From Ornithinibacillus salinisoli (lineage in GTDB: Bacteria; Bacillota; Bacilli; Bacillales; Amphibacillaceae), in the NCBI RefSeq assembly GCF_042682545.1, contig NZ_JBHUHQ010000021.1: a stretch of 64,000 bases of DNA; one strand, 5' to 3'. Positions 1 to 9,420 of the stretch are shown one piece after another. How positions within the stretch are numbered: position 1 is the stretch's first letter; every line of letters begins with the position of its first letter. The notes beneath the pieces were generated by a model. That model did not search any database. It had not been told where the DNA came from and saw nothing but the letters and a program-made list of their open reading frames with translations. The position numbers were made by a program, and so were the translations under genes.

Positions 1-395
1 CCTTGTAAGATCATAACTGCTGCCATTTTATCAATGACTTTCTTCCGTTTCTTTCTACTCATATCTGCCTCTAGTAAAACTCGTTCAGCCGCGATTGTCG
101 TCAATCGTTCATCCCATAATACGGTTGGTACGTGATGAACATCTTCTATGTGTTTCGCAAATACTTTAGAAGCCTCTCCGCGTTCACCGATTGTACCATT
201 CATATTTTTGGGTAACCCGATAATAGCTTTCCCAATTTTATGCTCAGATATAATTTCTTTTAGCTGTTCGTCTGCTGACTCTATTTCATTTTCATCCCAT
301 TTAATTGTAGTTACTCCTTGAGCTGTCCATCCTAACTCATCACTAACTGCAACCCCAATTGTTTTGGAACCAACATCTAAACCCATTATTTTCAT
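1..395 (-). CDS. ruvX: RuvX/YqgF-family Holliday-junction resolvase-like nuclease, 3' end cut by window edge
   Basis: The first 131 residues of a YqgF-family protein are visible; the last few are beyond the left edge, because the family is usually about 138 residues. The N-terminus carries the RNase H-like signature MGLDVGSKTIGVAVSD, and later IIGLPKNMNG and the DERLTT motif, which hold the expected acidic residues. Proteins of this family act in 16S rRNA 5'-end maturation and were named for similarity to Holliday-junction resolvases; the function here is inferred from the family. The ATG directly follows the stop codon of the upstream ireB-like gene with no gap, which suggests translational coupling. 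Order alaS, ireB-like, ruvX is the usual one in Bacillaceae. Confidence 0.93.
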   Translation of the reverse strand, partial: MKIMGLDVGSKTIGVAVSDELGWTAQGVTTIKWDENEIESADEQLKEIISEHKIGKAIIGLPKNMNGTIGERGEASKVFAKHIEDVHHVPTVLWDERLTTIAAERVLLEADMSRKKRKKVIDKMAAVMILQ

Positions 396-665
396 TTATT
401 TATCCTTTTTTTGTTGCTCTAGATAGTATTTTACCAACTCTTCTATTACTTCATCACGTTCAACTTTACGGATTAAATTTCTAGCATCTTTATATCTAGG
501 TATATATGCAGGATCTCCTGACAATAAATAGCCTACAATTTGATTTATTGGGTTATATCCTTTTTCCTGCAGTGCCTCATGTACTGTCATTAAAATTTCC
601 TTAATGTCTTGATCAAATGGTTCTTCCGAAAAATTAAACTTCATTGTTTTATCAATCGAACTCAT
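396..665 (-). CDS. yrzL: IreB/YrzL family regulatory protein (UPF0297)
   Basis: This 89-residue acidic protein belongs to the UPF0297 (DUF965) family, recognisable from the N-terminus with TMKFNF and the segment EKGYNPINQIVGYLLSGDP. In Enterococcus the homologue IreB is a substrate of the PASTA kinase IreK and affects cephalosporin tolerance; whether it does so here is not shown by the sequence. A GAGGTG ribosome binding site precedes the ATG. It is 99 bp downstream of alaS and directly abuts ruvX, so it is probably cotranscribed with at least ruvX. No terminator is evident between alaS and this gene. Confidence 0.9.
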   Translation of the reverse strand: MSSIDKTMKFNFSEEPFDQDIKEILMTVHEALQEKGYNPINQIVGYLLSGDPAYIPRYKDARNLIRKVERDEVIEELVKYYLEQQKKDK

Positions 666-764
666 CGTGACACCTCATTCCGTTTATTACCCTTCTTTCA
701 TTATTCTAACATGTTTAATGGATTTAATATATCTTTTTATACATGATAGATATACAAGGGACTA

Positions 765-3407
765 TTAACTATTTATATTCTCTTTTACATATTGTTTGAC
801 ATATGTGAGAGCCTCATTAATTTTACTAGGATCTTTTCCTCCAGCCTGTGCCATATCAGGGCGACCACCGCCCCCGCCTCCACATATTTGAGCGGCATGT
901 TTTATCAGATTACCTGCATGTAATCCTCGATCTATTAACGCTTTCGAAACACCTGCTATGAGCTGTACTTTTTGATCATTTTCAGCTGCTAGTAAAATAA
1001 TTCCATCGTCCAATTTTTGCTTTAATTCATCAACCATATTACGAAGCTGGTTCATATCTTTCACAGTTACCTTTTGAGCCAACACATTAACACCTTGTAC
1101 AGTTTCTACTTGATCTAAAATATTCGAAGCTTCTAAATTGGACATTTTAGCATGTAACGATTCGTTTTCTTTTTGCACTAATTTGATTTCCTGGAACAAG
1201 CTCTCAATACGTTCTGGTAGTTTTTCTTCATTGGTTTTGACAAGTTGTGCAGCTTGTTGTAATACATTCATCTTGTTGGATAAGAAATTGTATGCTTGTT
1301 TACTAGTAACTGCCTCAATTCTTCTTGTGCCAGCACCAATACCACCTTCTGAAACAATTTTAAACAAACCAATTTCTGAAGTATTTCGAACATGACATCC
1401 ACCACATAATTCGATACTATAATCATCTATTTGTACAACACGTACAACGTCACCATATTTTTCTCCAAATAATGCCATTGCTCCAATTTCTTTCGCTTCA
1501 GCAAGTTTTTTATTATCTACAACGACACCGATAGAATCCCAAATTTTTTCATTAACTATTTTTTCTATTCGTTGTAGTTCATCGTTATCCACTGCACTAA
1601 AATGGGAGAAATCAAAGCGTAATCGATCTGGTGTAACTAATGAGCCTGCTTGGTTTACATGGGTACCTAGAACATCCTTCAAAGCCTGATGTAATAAGTG
1701 TGTTGCGGTATGATTTTTGATAACCGATGTACGGAATTGGCTATCTACTATTGCCTGTACAAGATCTCCAACTTTAAATTCACCATCCTTCACACGGATT
1801 TTATGAATGTGATCTCCTTTTGGTGATTTTTGTACATCTTCTACATACGCAGAAGCTGTGCTAGTATAGATCCAACCGTGGTCAGCAACTTGCCCCCCAC
1901 TTTCCGCGTAAAACGGTGTTTCTTCTAGAATAACGAAAACCTCTTCATCTACACTTGCTGATTGCTTCGTTTCTTTTCCGCTTATAATGCCATGAATTGT
2001 TGTCTTTATTTCTAGTGTATGATACCCAACAAATTCACTCTTTACATCAATCGTACTTAAAATATCATCTTGCACCTGCATAGAGTCAACTTTTTGTCGA
2101 GCATTTCTAGCGCGCTCTCGTTGTTTTTCCATTTCTTTATGAAACGCTTCTTCATCAATGTTAAACCCTTGTTGTTCAACATACTCTTCCGTTAATTCTT
2201 TTGGGAATCCGTATGTGTCGTATAGACGAAAAACTTCTTCTCCTGGAAATACCGTACTGCCCTTCGATTTTTCTTTGTCCATAATCGAAGTTAGTATTTC
2301 TAATCCGTCATTTAACGTTTCATGAAATCGCTCTTCTTCCACTTTGATGATGTTCTGAATAAAGTCTTTTTGTTTTAATACCTCTGGATAGAAATCTTTC
2401 ATGATTTCGCCTACCGTTTGTACTAATTCATACATAAACGGTTTCTCAATGCCGATCTCTTTGGCAAATCTCACAGCTCGACGTAATAATCTACGTAAAA
2501 CATACCCTCTACCTTCATTAGATGGAAGTGCTCCATCACTAATAGCAAAGCTCACCGTACGGATATGATCTGCAATCACTTTATAAGCCGTATCACTATC
2601 TTTATCTTTACCATAAGGAGTTGACGTAAGTTTCTCCGTTTTTTGTATGATCGGCATAAATAAATCCGTCTCAAAGTTTGTTGGAGCATCTTGGATTACG
2701 CATACCATACGTTCAAGTCCCATTCCAGTATCAATATTTTTCTTTGGAAGTGGTGTATACGTATCATCTGGATTGTGATTAAATTGGGAAAAGACTAGAT
2801 TCCATATCTCTAAGTAACGCTCATTCTCGCCACCAGGATATAGCTCCGGATCGTTTGGGTCATTTCCGTACTTTTCACCTCGATCATAAAAAATCTCCGT
2901 ATTTGGTCCACTCGGTCCTTCACCAATATCCCAAAAGTTCTCCTCTAATCGAATAATTCTTTCTTTTGGTATATTCATATTGTTAAGCCAAATATCATAT
3001 GCTTCATCATCTTCAGGATGGACGGTTACAGATAATCGTTCCGGATCAAATCCGATCCAATTTTCATTCGTTAAAAATTCCCAAGCCCATTCAATCGCTT
3101 CTTTTTTAAAATAATCACCGATAGAGAAATTCCCTAGCATCTCGAAAAACGTATGGTGTCTTGCTGTAAAACCTACATTCTCGATGTCATTTGTTCGTAT
3201 TGATTTCTGTGCATTAACAATTCTTGGGTTCTCTGGGATCACTCGACCATCAAAATATTTTTTTAGTGTTGCCACTCCACTATTGATCCAAAGTAATGTT
3301 GGATCATCCATAGGCACAAGTGATGCGCTTGGCTCAACACGATGTCCTTTCTCTTTAAAAAAGTCTATAAACATTTGTCTAACTTGCGCTGAAGTTAATT
3401 GTTTCAT
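765..3407 (-). CDS. alaS: Alanyl-tRNA synthetase
   Basis: At 880 residues this has the full length of bacterial AlaRS, a class II enzyme that charges tRNA-Ala. The N-terminal catalytic core includes the ARHHTFFEMLGNFSIGDYF segment near residues 83-101. The editing domain has the zinc-binding HTATH motif near residue 565 and the CGGCH motif near residue 667. The C-terminal C-Ala/DHHA1 domain ends with the Gly-rich GGGGGGRPDMAQAGG. The ATG has a good site (GGAGGGTGA). A T-box leader immediately upstream controls it. Identification is secure. Confidence 0.98.
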   Translation of the reverse strand: MKQLTSAQVRQMFIDFFKEKGHRVEPSASLVPMDDPTLLWINSGVATLKKYFDGRVIPENPRIVNAQKSIRTNDIENVGFTARHHTFFEMLGNFSIGDYFKKEAIEWAWEFLTNENWIGFDPERLSVTVHPEDDEAYDIWLNNMNIPKERIIRLEENFWDIGEGPSGPNTEIFYDRGEKYGNDPNDPELYPGGENERYLEIWNLVFSQFNHNPDDTYTPLPKKNIDTGMGLERMVCVIQDAPTNFETDLFMPIIQKTEKLTSTPYGKDKDSDTAYKVIADHIRTVSFAISDGALPSNEGRGYVLRRLLRRAVRFAKEIGIEKPFMYELVQTVGEIMKDFYPEVLKQKDFIQNIIKVEEERFHETLNDGLEILTSIMDKEKSKGSTVFPGEEVFRLYDTYGFPKELTEEYVEQQGFNIDEEAFHKEMEKQRERARNARQKVDSMQVQDDILSTIDVKSEFVGYHTLEIKTTIHGIISGKETKQSASVDEEVFVILEETPFYAESGGQVADHGWIYTSTASAYVEDVQKSPKGDHIHKIRVKDGEFKVGDLVQAIVDSQFRTSVIKNHTATHLLHQALKDVLGTHVNQAGSLVTPDRLRFDFSHFSAVDNDELQRIEKIVNEKIWDSIGVVVDNKKLAEAKEIGAMALFGEKYGDVVRVVQIDDYSIELCGGCHVRNTSEIGLFKIVSEGGIGAGTRRIEAVTSKQAYNFLSNKMNVLQQAAQLVKTNEEKLPERIESLFQEIKLVQKENESLHAKMSNLEASNILDQVETVQGVNVLAQKVTVKDMNQLRNMVDELKQKLDDGIILLAAENDQKVQLIAGVSKALIDRGLHAGNLIKHAAQICGGGGGGRPDMAQAGGKDPSKINEALTYVKQYVKENINS

Positions 3408-3433
3408 TTTTCACCCTCCATTATTTTTACAAA

Positions 3434-3681
3434 TAAAAAAATCCCCTCTCTGCTCTACTGCAGGGACGAGATATTCGCGGTACCACCCTAATTATGAACA
3501 ATTATTAAATGTTCATCACTTGATCATGGTAACGGTTTGAAACCGACGGGTATTAGCCGCACTCCAGTCTAGCTTTCCATGGCTCTTATTTAGGATTTTT
3601 TTCAGCCTAATGAAAATCCCTCTCTGAAAAATCGAATTCCATGTACTCTTTACCTTCAACATATTAACGATATGATGTTAT
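3434..3681 (-). promoter_or_regulatory. T-box riboswitch, tRNA-Ala responsive, alaS leader
   Basis: On the minus strand the leader carries the T-box core AGGGTGGTACCGCG (around 3476-3489), followed by a terminator hairpin and a run of seven T at 3435-3441. Stem I elements are visible: an AGTA motif near the 5' side, the AGAGAG bulge motif, and on the 3' side a specifier loop in which GCT (Ala codon) at 3555-3557 is followed by A. This predicts antitermination when uncharged tRNA-Ala binds. The specifier assignment is my reading, not a computed fold. Confidence 0.93.
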
Positions 3682-3686
3682 GCGAT

Positions 3687-3715
3687 ATTATAGATAATTT
3701 TTTAAAAAAAGTCAA
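3687..3715 (-). promoter_or_regulatory. Sigma-A type promoter of the alaS T-box transcript
   Basis: Minus strand TTGACT at 3710-3715 and TATAAT at 3687-3692 are separated by exactly 17 bp. Transcription would begin near 3680, just ahead of the T-box stem I. The -35 hexamer includes the TGA stop codon (3712-3714) of the upstream permease gene, so the promoter is embedded in the end of that gene. Confidence 0.85.
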
Positions 3716-4779
3716 CGATCACGACTGATAGTAACAATATGTTTTGTAATTACTTTTAATATTGTAAGTAATGGCACAGCAACTATCATCCCAAGTACGC
3801 CTCCTAGTTTACCGCCGAGAAGTAGTGCAAATATAATTGCAACTGGATGAATCGCAACACTCTTACCAACAATATACGGTTGTAATAAGTTACTCTCAAT
3901 TAATTGAATGACAAAGATCGCTATAATAACAAAAAACACAAGGTTTCCGGAAAGCGTAAGTGCAATACCAATAGCTGGAATCGCACCGATAATGGGTCCG
4001 AAATAAGGGATTATGTTAGTTAGCCCCATGATTATAGCCAGTAATAAGGCATATTTTAAATCTAAAAAATGAAAAATAATATATGATGCTAAACTGACAA
4101 AGAGACAAACTATTAACTGCCCTCGTATATAATTTCCAAGACTTTTATCAATCGCTTGCACTAATCTACTTGATTGCTGCTGATACTTCTTCGGGATAAA
4201 ACCTTTTAAATAACTTCTTATTTTTGTGTAATCTTTTAAAAAATAAAAAACGAGTACTGGAATGACCGTGATTATAACAATCATATCAAACACCCGTGTT
4301 ATACCACCAATTACATTGCCAATAATTCCTTCTATATACGTTTCAATATTAGCAATAATTCCATCTATCTTATCATGTACCCTTTCAGGTAAAAAGGATG
4401 TAGAATCATATATTTGATAAATGAAACCTTGATACATTTCAACCAATTGGGGTAAATACTCATTTAAATCATGTAATTGATGAACAACGACAGGATATAT
4501 GCGATAAATTAAATATCCAGCTCCACCAAAAAACAAAATATAAATCAATAGAACTGCAATACTTTTGGGGATATTATACTGATGGAGTTTTTTTACTATT
4601 GGAAAAAGTAAGTATGCGATTAAGCAAGCAATAATAAATGGTGAAAAGAGCTGTAATACAAAGGTGAAAAAGGCGTGATAAAATGGAAATAACTTCACTA
4701 GTAAGTAAATAAATAAAAATAATAATATACCTGAAATAATCCAATACAGAAAGTTTATTGGCTTTTTTTGCAGAAACAT
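3712..4779 (-). CDS. yrrI: AI-2E family transporter (YrrI-like membrane protein)
   Basis: This is a 355-residue, very hydrophobic protein with about eight membrane segments: three near the N-terminus (residues ~8-85), a soluble amphipathic stretch (~85-150), and clusters near 150-180 and 205-340. The layout and the segments TNIIPYFGPIIGAIPA and LLGGKLGGVLGMIVAVPL are typical of the AI-2E (YdgG/PerM) family. Family members export small molecules or ions; the substrate here is unknown. The start ATG has AAGGAGAGG upstream. It lies between the zinc-ribbon gene and alaS and its stop codon overlaps the alaS promoter. Confidence 0.88.
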   Translation of the reverse strand: MFLQKKPINFLYWIISGILLFLFIYLLVKLFPFYHAFFTFVLQLFSPFIIACLIAYLLFPIVKKLHQYNIPKSIAVLLIYILFFGGAGYLIYRIYPVVVHQLHDLNEYLPQLVEMYQGFIYQIYDSTSFLPERVHDKIDGIIANIETYIEGIIGNVIGGITRVFDMIVIITVIPVLVFYFLKDYTKIRSYLKGFIPKKYQQQSSRLVQAIDKSLGNYIRGQLIVCLFVSLASYIIFHFLDLKYALLLAIIMGLTNIIPYFGPIIGAIPAIGIALTLSGNLVFFVIIAIFVIQLIESNLLQPYIVGKSVAIHPVAIIFALLLGGKLGGVLGMIVAVPLLTILKVITKHIVTISRDR

Positions 4780-4827
4780 AGATGACCTCTCCTTAGTATA
4801 AATATAGTCTTTGCATTACACTAAGGA

Positions 4828-5022
4828 TTACCAATTTAACTTTCTTTCATCATCCGTAAATAAATCATCTAAAGAACTCAAAGAACCATCAGCCTCTACT
4901 TGATGTACTGTCAATTCATCCCCTGTAATCGACATCTCAATAAAGCAATTCCAACAGTAGAACTGTTGGGAACCTATTTTTCCAATATCCTTTCCATTGC
5001 AGTTTGGGCATTGCATCAACAT
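4828..5022 (-). CDS. Small zinc-ribbon protein of unknown function
   Basis: This is a 64-residue protein with two CxxC pairs (CPNC near residues 5-8 and CWNC near 23-26), spaced as in a zinc ribbon, followed by an acidic C-terminus ending in ERKLNW. It has a strong site (AGGGGAG) 5-6 nt before the ATG. A zinc-binding role is inferred from the cysteines only. It precedes the AI-2E permease gene by 48 bp on the same strand, so the two are probably cotranscribed. I do not recognise a characterised homologue. Confidence 0.8.
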   Translation of the reverse strand: MLMQCPNCNGKDIGKIGSQQFYCWNCFIEMSITGDELTVHQVEADGSLSSLDDLFTDDERKLNW

Positions 5023-5043
5023 AATATCTCCCCTATTATTGTG

Positions 5044-5158
5044 TGTTCAAAAATAGGATGAAAAGGACCGAAAATTTCGAGGCGGTGTAGTTATGAGCAA
5101 CGCAGAAACAAGCCAACGAAGAAATTCGATGTGTCATTTTTACCAGACTTTTTGAACA
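5044..5158. repeat. MITE-like intergenic element with terminal inverted repeats
   Basis: A 115-bp segment between recD2 and the zinc-ribbon gene is bounded by perfect 10-bp inverted repeats, TGTTCAAAAA (5044-5053) and TTTTTGAACA (5149-5158). The interior contains the palindrome CGAAAATTTCG and no credible gene. Base composition is richer in GC than its flanks. The form resembles a non-autonomous miniature element or a dispersed hairpin repeat; no second copy occurs in this window, so mobility is inferred. Confidence 0.6.
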
Positions 5159-5218
5159 ACCTCTATTATTGCTAAGATATTATGTTATGCTAACCGATAA
5201 TTAATAAATTATACATTA

Positions 5219-7543
5219 TCACATAAAATCGTACGGTGAAATATCCTCATCTTCTTCATTCTCCTGCTTTTGTTGAAGAATGTTGGATTCATCACTTATT
5301 CGATCTGTCAACTGCTCCTTTAACGAAGTGAAACGTTTATTTGTATCTTGTGTTCGTATCCCTCTCATCAAAGCATTCGTTTCACCACAAATAATTAAGG
5401 ATTGCTTTCCCCTCGTAATAGCAGTGTATAATAAGTTCTTACGTAACATGCGATAATAGGTTGAAACAATGGGTAGAATGACAATGGGAAACTCACTACC
5501 TTGTGATTTATGAATGGAAATACAATAGGCAAGCATGAGATTAATATAATCTTTTCGTTCATATACTACTTCTTTATCATCAAATAATACGACAAGCTGC
5601 TCAACATGATCCGTGTTCTCATCTTCTTCAAATATAGCTACCACTTCACCTATATCACCATTAAAGACCCCATCCTCAGGTTGGTTTACAAGCTGAATCA
5701 CTTTATCACCAATACGAAATATGGAATCATTAACCTTTACTTCGCGTTTCTTCGATGTCTTCGGATTCACTAATTGCTGTAACGCTTTATTAATCATCGT
5801 GATACCAGCTTGTGTACGATACATTGGAGCTAGAACTTGTATATCCATTAGGTCAATACCTTTATCCATAGCTTTTTTATAGACTTTAGTAATAACCTCA
5901 ATAACGTGATGTTCTCTACAATTAATAAAACTAAAATCCGTATCGTTATGTAGTAAATCTATTTGAAAAGATTCATTTTTAATCGAATGGGCTAATTGGA
6001 TAATTTTAGAGCCTTCCTTCTGACGGTATACTTCATGTAAACTAACGGTTGGAATAATTGCACTTTCCAACAAATCCGTAAGAACTTGCCCTGGTCCGAC
6101 CGAGGGCAGTTGATCCTCATCACCAACAACAAGGACCTGCATATCATCCGGTATAGCTTTAAATAAATGATTCGCTAACCATATATCGACCATTGAAAAT
6201 TCATCAATAATTAATATTTTTCCAGATAATTGTTCATGTTCATCTTTTTCAAACCCATCACTCCCATTCCACCCTAATAATCGATGAATGGTAACAGCAG
6301 GTAATCCGGTAGATTCATTTATACGCTTAGCCGCTCGTCCAGTAGGTGCAGTTAACACGAATGGGAAATCCGATTTCTTATCATAATCTGTTGGATCGAT
6401 AGAAAGACTATGAATGACTCCATACGCTTTAATAATTCCTTTAATAACAGTAGTTTTACCTGTCCCAGGACCTCCTGTTAAGATCATTAGTTTGGAGTGT
6501 AAAGCTTGATTAATCGCATGGAACTGCTCTTTACCATAGCTTAGGACTTCTTCCTCTTCAATTTGACCAATTATTTTCATCAGCTCTGCCATTGTGGTAT
6601 CATCTTCTACCTCATTAGATAATAACCGCTTCACATGTGAAGCAAAACCGTCTTCAGCATAATATAGTGACGGCAAATATACATTACCTTGTTGAAGAAT
6701 TACAGTTTTTTCTTTATTCAATTCTTCTAACCGAGAACTAATCGATGCTTGGTCTAGAGATTGTTCAGGATTTAGTAATAACTGGATAACCTGTCCTATG
6801 CATTCCTCTATCGGCAAATACACATGCCCATCTTGAATACTTTTTTGTAAAACATATATACAACCAGCACCAATACGATTTGGATGTGTTAACGATAGAC
6901 CATTCTTTCTCGCTATATCATCAGCAGTTTGAAAGCCAAATCCATCAATATCAAAAACATACCGGTATGGATCTTCTTGTAAAACTTTAGTCGCTTCCTC
7001 GTGATAAACTTCATATATTTTCTGTGCGGTTTTTAGTCCGATATTATACTTCGATAGATGGACAACTACATGCTCAAAACCTTGATTTTCCTGTAATCGC
7101 TTCACAAGACTATCAGCTGTTTCTTTCTTAAGTCCTGGTACAGATGCTAATGCATCTTTGTCATTAAGAATCTTTGATACAGCTTGATCTCCTAAATGAT
7201 TAACAATCTTTTGTGCTGTCTTTTTTCCAATTCCATAAAACAAATCACTAGATAAATAGGCTACCAGACCATCTTTCGTATCAGGTACATAGGTTTGGTA
7301 GGATGTTACATGGTACTGGGTTCCATATCTTGGATGCTTTTCAAATTGGCCATAAAAATAATAAGCATTTCCATCCAGAAGGCTGGAAAAATACCCCTTG
7401 GCCACGATTTCCTTTTCTTTATAGTCCGTATTAGTATCATGGATTTTTAACTTTACGATCGAAAAATGCTCTACTTCATTTTGAAAAATCGTATAAAGAA
7501 GTTCTCCTTTGATATATTCTTTTTCCCCAGTACCTGTTTCCAT
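5219..7543 (-). CDS. recD2: RecD2-type DNA helicase
   Basis: This 774-residue protein matches the SF1B helicase RecD2 (YrrC) of bacteria that lack RecBC. An N-terminal extension of about 330 residues with helix-hairpin-helix motifs (YGIGKKTAQKIV, SVPGLKKETAD) precedes the helicase core. Walker A is GGPGTGKTT at residues ~355-363, Walker B is ILIIDEFSMVD, and motif VI-like LLYTAITRGKQ is near the C-terminus. It unwinds DNA 5' to 3' and functions in repair and replication-fork maintenance in B. subtilis. It follows the TPR gene by 18 bp, the usual arrangement yrrB-recD2. Confidence 0.95.
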   Translation of the reverse strand: METGTGEKEYIKGELLYTIFQNEVEHFSIVKLKIHDTNTDYKEKEIVAKGYFSSLLDGNAYYFYGQFEKHPRYGTQYHVTSYQTYVPDTKDGLVAYLSSDLFYGIGKKTAQKIVNHLGDQAVSKILNDKDALASVPGLKKETADSLVKRLQENQGFEHVVVHLSKYNIGLKTAQKIYEVYHEEATKVLQEDPYRYVFDIDGFGFQTADDIARKNGLSLTHPNRIGAGCIYVLQKSIQDGHVYLPIEECIGQVIQLLLNPEQSLDQASISSRLEELNKEKTVILQQGNVYLPSLYYAEDGFASHVKRLLSNEVEDDTTMAELMKIIGQIEEEEVLSYGKEQFHAINQALHSKLMILTGGPGTGKTTVIKGIIKAYGVIHSLSIDPTDYDKKSDFPFVLTAPTGRAAKRINESTGLPAVTIHRLLGWNGSDGFEKDEHEQLSGKILIIDEFSMVDIWLANHLFKAIPDDMQVLVVGDEDQLPSVGPGQVLTDLLESAIIPTVSLHEVYRQKEGSKIIQLAHSIKNESFQIDLLHNDTDFSFINCREHHVIEVITKVYKKAMDKGIDLMDIQVLAPMYRTQAGITMINKALQQLVNPKTSKKREVKVNDSIFRIGDKVIQLVNQPEDGVFNGDIGEVVAIFEEDENTDHVEQLVVLFDDKEVVYERKDYINLMLAYCISIHKSQGSEFPIVILPIVSTYYRMLRKNLLYTAITRGKQSLIICGETNALMRGIRTQDTNKRFTSLKEQLTDRISDESNILQQKQENEEDEDISPYDFM

Positions 7544-7561
7544 TTTAACGACCCCACTGTC

Positions 7562-8230
7562 TTACTGTTCTTTTTCTTTTAATAATTGATCGAGCTGCTT
7601 CTTCCCATTTGCTGCTAATACATGCTCAGGTTGAATGGCTAGCGCTTCCTCAAAATGGTCTCGTGCTTCTTCGACTTGATCATTATATAAAGCAATTACA
7701 CCCAAGTTATAATGGGCGTCACTATGTTCATTATCTTTCTCCAATACGTGTTGAAATACTTTTTTTGCATCCGTGATTAGATCGCTTTGAGCTAAAGCTA
7801 GACCATATTGAAAGTGTAGTTCAATATCATTCTCATCAAGCTCCGTTGCACGGAGTAAGTATGGTAATGCTAACTTATAATGTTCCTGATGTTGGAACGT
7901 CATTCCTAGCATAAAGTAAACGTCTGCCTCTTCTAATCCTAATTCAATTGCTTGTTGAAAATTAGCTTGCGCTTTTGGAAAAATCGCTTGTTCAAAATAT
8001 AAATTACCTAACCCATAATAGGCTGTAGCAGCATTTTTATCTAGTTCAATTGCCTTTTCATAAAATCGTTTCGCTCGCTCTTGGTCCTTTACATGTAATA
8101 GCAAATTTCCAAAATTAATGTAACCAAGTGGATCATTGGGTTCTTCTTGAATAACTTCATGAAAAATACTAGCTGCCTCTTCATATTTGTTTTCTTTCAT
8201 TAATTGAATTGCTTTTGTGTTTTTATCCAT
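7562..8230 (-). CDS. yrrB: Tetratricopeptide repeat protein (YrrB-like)
   Basis: This 222-residue soluble protein is built almost entirely of TPR units of 34 residues, about six in a row, with repeated signatures such as AYYGLGNLYFEQ and AHYNLGVIALYN. TPR proteins serve as protein-interaction scaffolds; a partner is not evident. The start has AAGGAG upstream. It begins just after the terminator that ends the iscS-mnmA unit and is followed at once by recD2, so these two probably form an operon. Confidence 0.9.
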   Translation of the reverse strand: MDKNTKAIQLMKENKYEEAASIFHEVIQEEPNDPLGYINFGNLLLHVKDQERAKRFYEKAIELDKNAATAYYGLGNLYFEQAIFPKAQANFQQAIELGLEEADVYFMLGMTFQHQEHYKLALPYLLRATELDENDIELHFQYGLALAQSDLITDAKKVFQHVLEKDNEHSDAHYNLGVIALYNDQVEEARDHFEEALAIQPEHVLAANGKKQLDQLLKEKEQ

Positions 8231-8256
8231 CTGTAAACTCCTTGCATGATCTTTGT

Positions 8257-8284
8257 AAAAAGGATCACGTTATTAGCGTGATCC
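8257..8284 (-). terminator. Rho-independent terminator after mnmA
   Basis: Minus strand: an 8-bp stem GGATCACG / CGTGATCC (8262-8269 with 8277-8284) followed by TTTTT (8257-8261). It separates the cymR-iscS-mnmA group from yrrB-recD2. Confidence 0.88.
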
Positions 8285-8291
8285 CCAGTAT

Positions 8292-9404
8292 TTATCCTAC
8301 ATAATCTAGCGCTTTTTGATCCTTAATAACTTCATCAATCGTTCCTCCACCAAGACACACATCACCATCATAAAAAACAACTGCTTGTCCTGGGGTGATA
8401 GCTCGTTGTTTTTCATCAAAAACAACTTTTACATTTCCGTTATCTAATAAATGGACTGTAACTCCACTATCTTGTTGACGATAACGAAATTTTGCAGTAC
8501 ATGCAAAGGTCTTGTTAATTTTATCGGGATTAATCCAGTTTATATCTGCAGCAGTTAATTCATCTGAGTATAATTTTTCGTTGTGATAACCTTGTTCAAC
8601 GTATAAGATATTCTCGTTTAAATTTTTCCCCACTACAAACCATGGATCGCCTGCTCCACCAATACCCAAGCCTTGTCGTTGACCAATGGTATAATACATT
8701 AATCCATCATGACGCCCTTTTACTATACCATCTAACGTTTGCATTTCTCCAGGTTGTGCTGGCAAATATTCACTCAGAAATTCTTTGAAATTACGTTCAC
8801 CAATAAAACAAATTCCAGTACTATCTTTCTTAGTTGCTGTAACTAGTCCACGATCCTTTGCTATTTCTCTTACTTTTGATTTTGGTAGATGCCCTAATGG
8901 AAACATCACTTTTTGTAGGACGTCTTCAGAGAGCTGATTTAAAAAGTATGTTTGATCCTTATTATCGTCAACACCACGTAGCATTTCAAATTCACCATTA
9001 TTTTCACGTACTTGTGCATAGTGCCCTGTTGCCAAATAATCAGCTCCAAGTGACAGTGCATGCTCTAAAAATGCTTTAAATTTGATTTCTTTATTACACA
9101 TGACATCCGGGTTTGGTGTTCTTCCTGCTTTATACTCATCTAAAAAGTAAGTAAATACTTTATCCCAATATTGCTTTTCAAAATTCACCGCATAATATGG
9201 GATATCCAATTGATTACAAACACGAACGACATCATCGAAATCTTCTGTAGCTGTACATACTCCAAATTCATCCGTATCGTCCCAGTTTTTCATAAAAATA
9301 CCGACAACATCATATCCTTGCTCTTTTAATAGTAAAGCAGCAACGGAAGAATCGACACCACCACTCATTCCAACTACAACTCGTGTATTTTGATTATTAT
9401 TCAT
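8292..9404 (-). CDS. mnmA: tRNA-specific 2-thiouridylase MnmA
   Basis: This 370-residue enzyme adds sulfur to U34 of tRNA-Lys, -Glu and -Gln. It has the PP-loop GMSGGVDSSV near the N-terminus, the catalytic cysteine in DVMCNKEIKF (about residue 103) and the second cysteine in STGICFIG (about residue 199), then a C-terminal beta domain. I chose ATG at 9404 because it sits 8 nt after AAAGGTGG; a GTG at 9416 overlaps that site. It follows iscS by 16 bp. The cysteine desulfurase next door is its expected sulfur donor, as with YrvO-MnmA in B. subtilis. Confidence 0.96.
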   Translation of the reverse strand: MNNNQNTRVVVGMSGGVDSSVAALLLKEQGYDVVGIFMKNWDDTDEFGVCTATEDFDDVVRVCNQLDIPYYAVNFEKQYWDKVFTYFLDEYKAGRTPNPDVMCNKEIKFKAFLEHALSLGADYLATGHYAQVRENNGEFEMLRGVDDNKDQTYFLNQLSEDVLQKVMFPLGHLPKSKVREIAKDRGLVTATKKDSTGICFIGERNFKEFLSEYLPAQPGEMQTLDGIVKGRHDGLMYYTIGQRQGLGIGGAGDPWFVVGKNLNENILYVEQGYHNEKLYSDELTAADINWINPDKINKTFACTAKFRYRQQDSGVTVHLLDNGNVKVVFDEKQRAITPGQAVVFYDGDVCLGGGTIDEVIKDQKALDYVG

Positions 9405-9420
9405 GTTGTCCACCACCTTT

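Noticed and set aside
9405..9416. Longer N-terminus of MnmA from GTG at 9416
   Set aside because: That codon overlaps the ribosome binding site AAAGGTGG; ATG at 9404 is well spaced.
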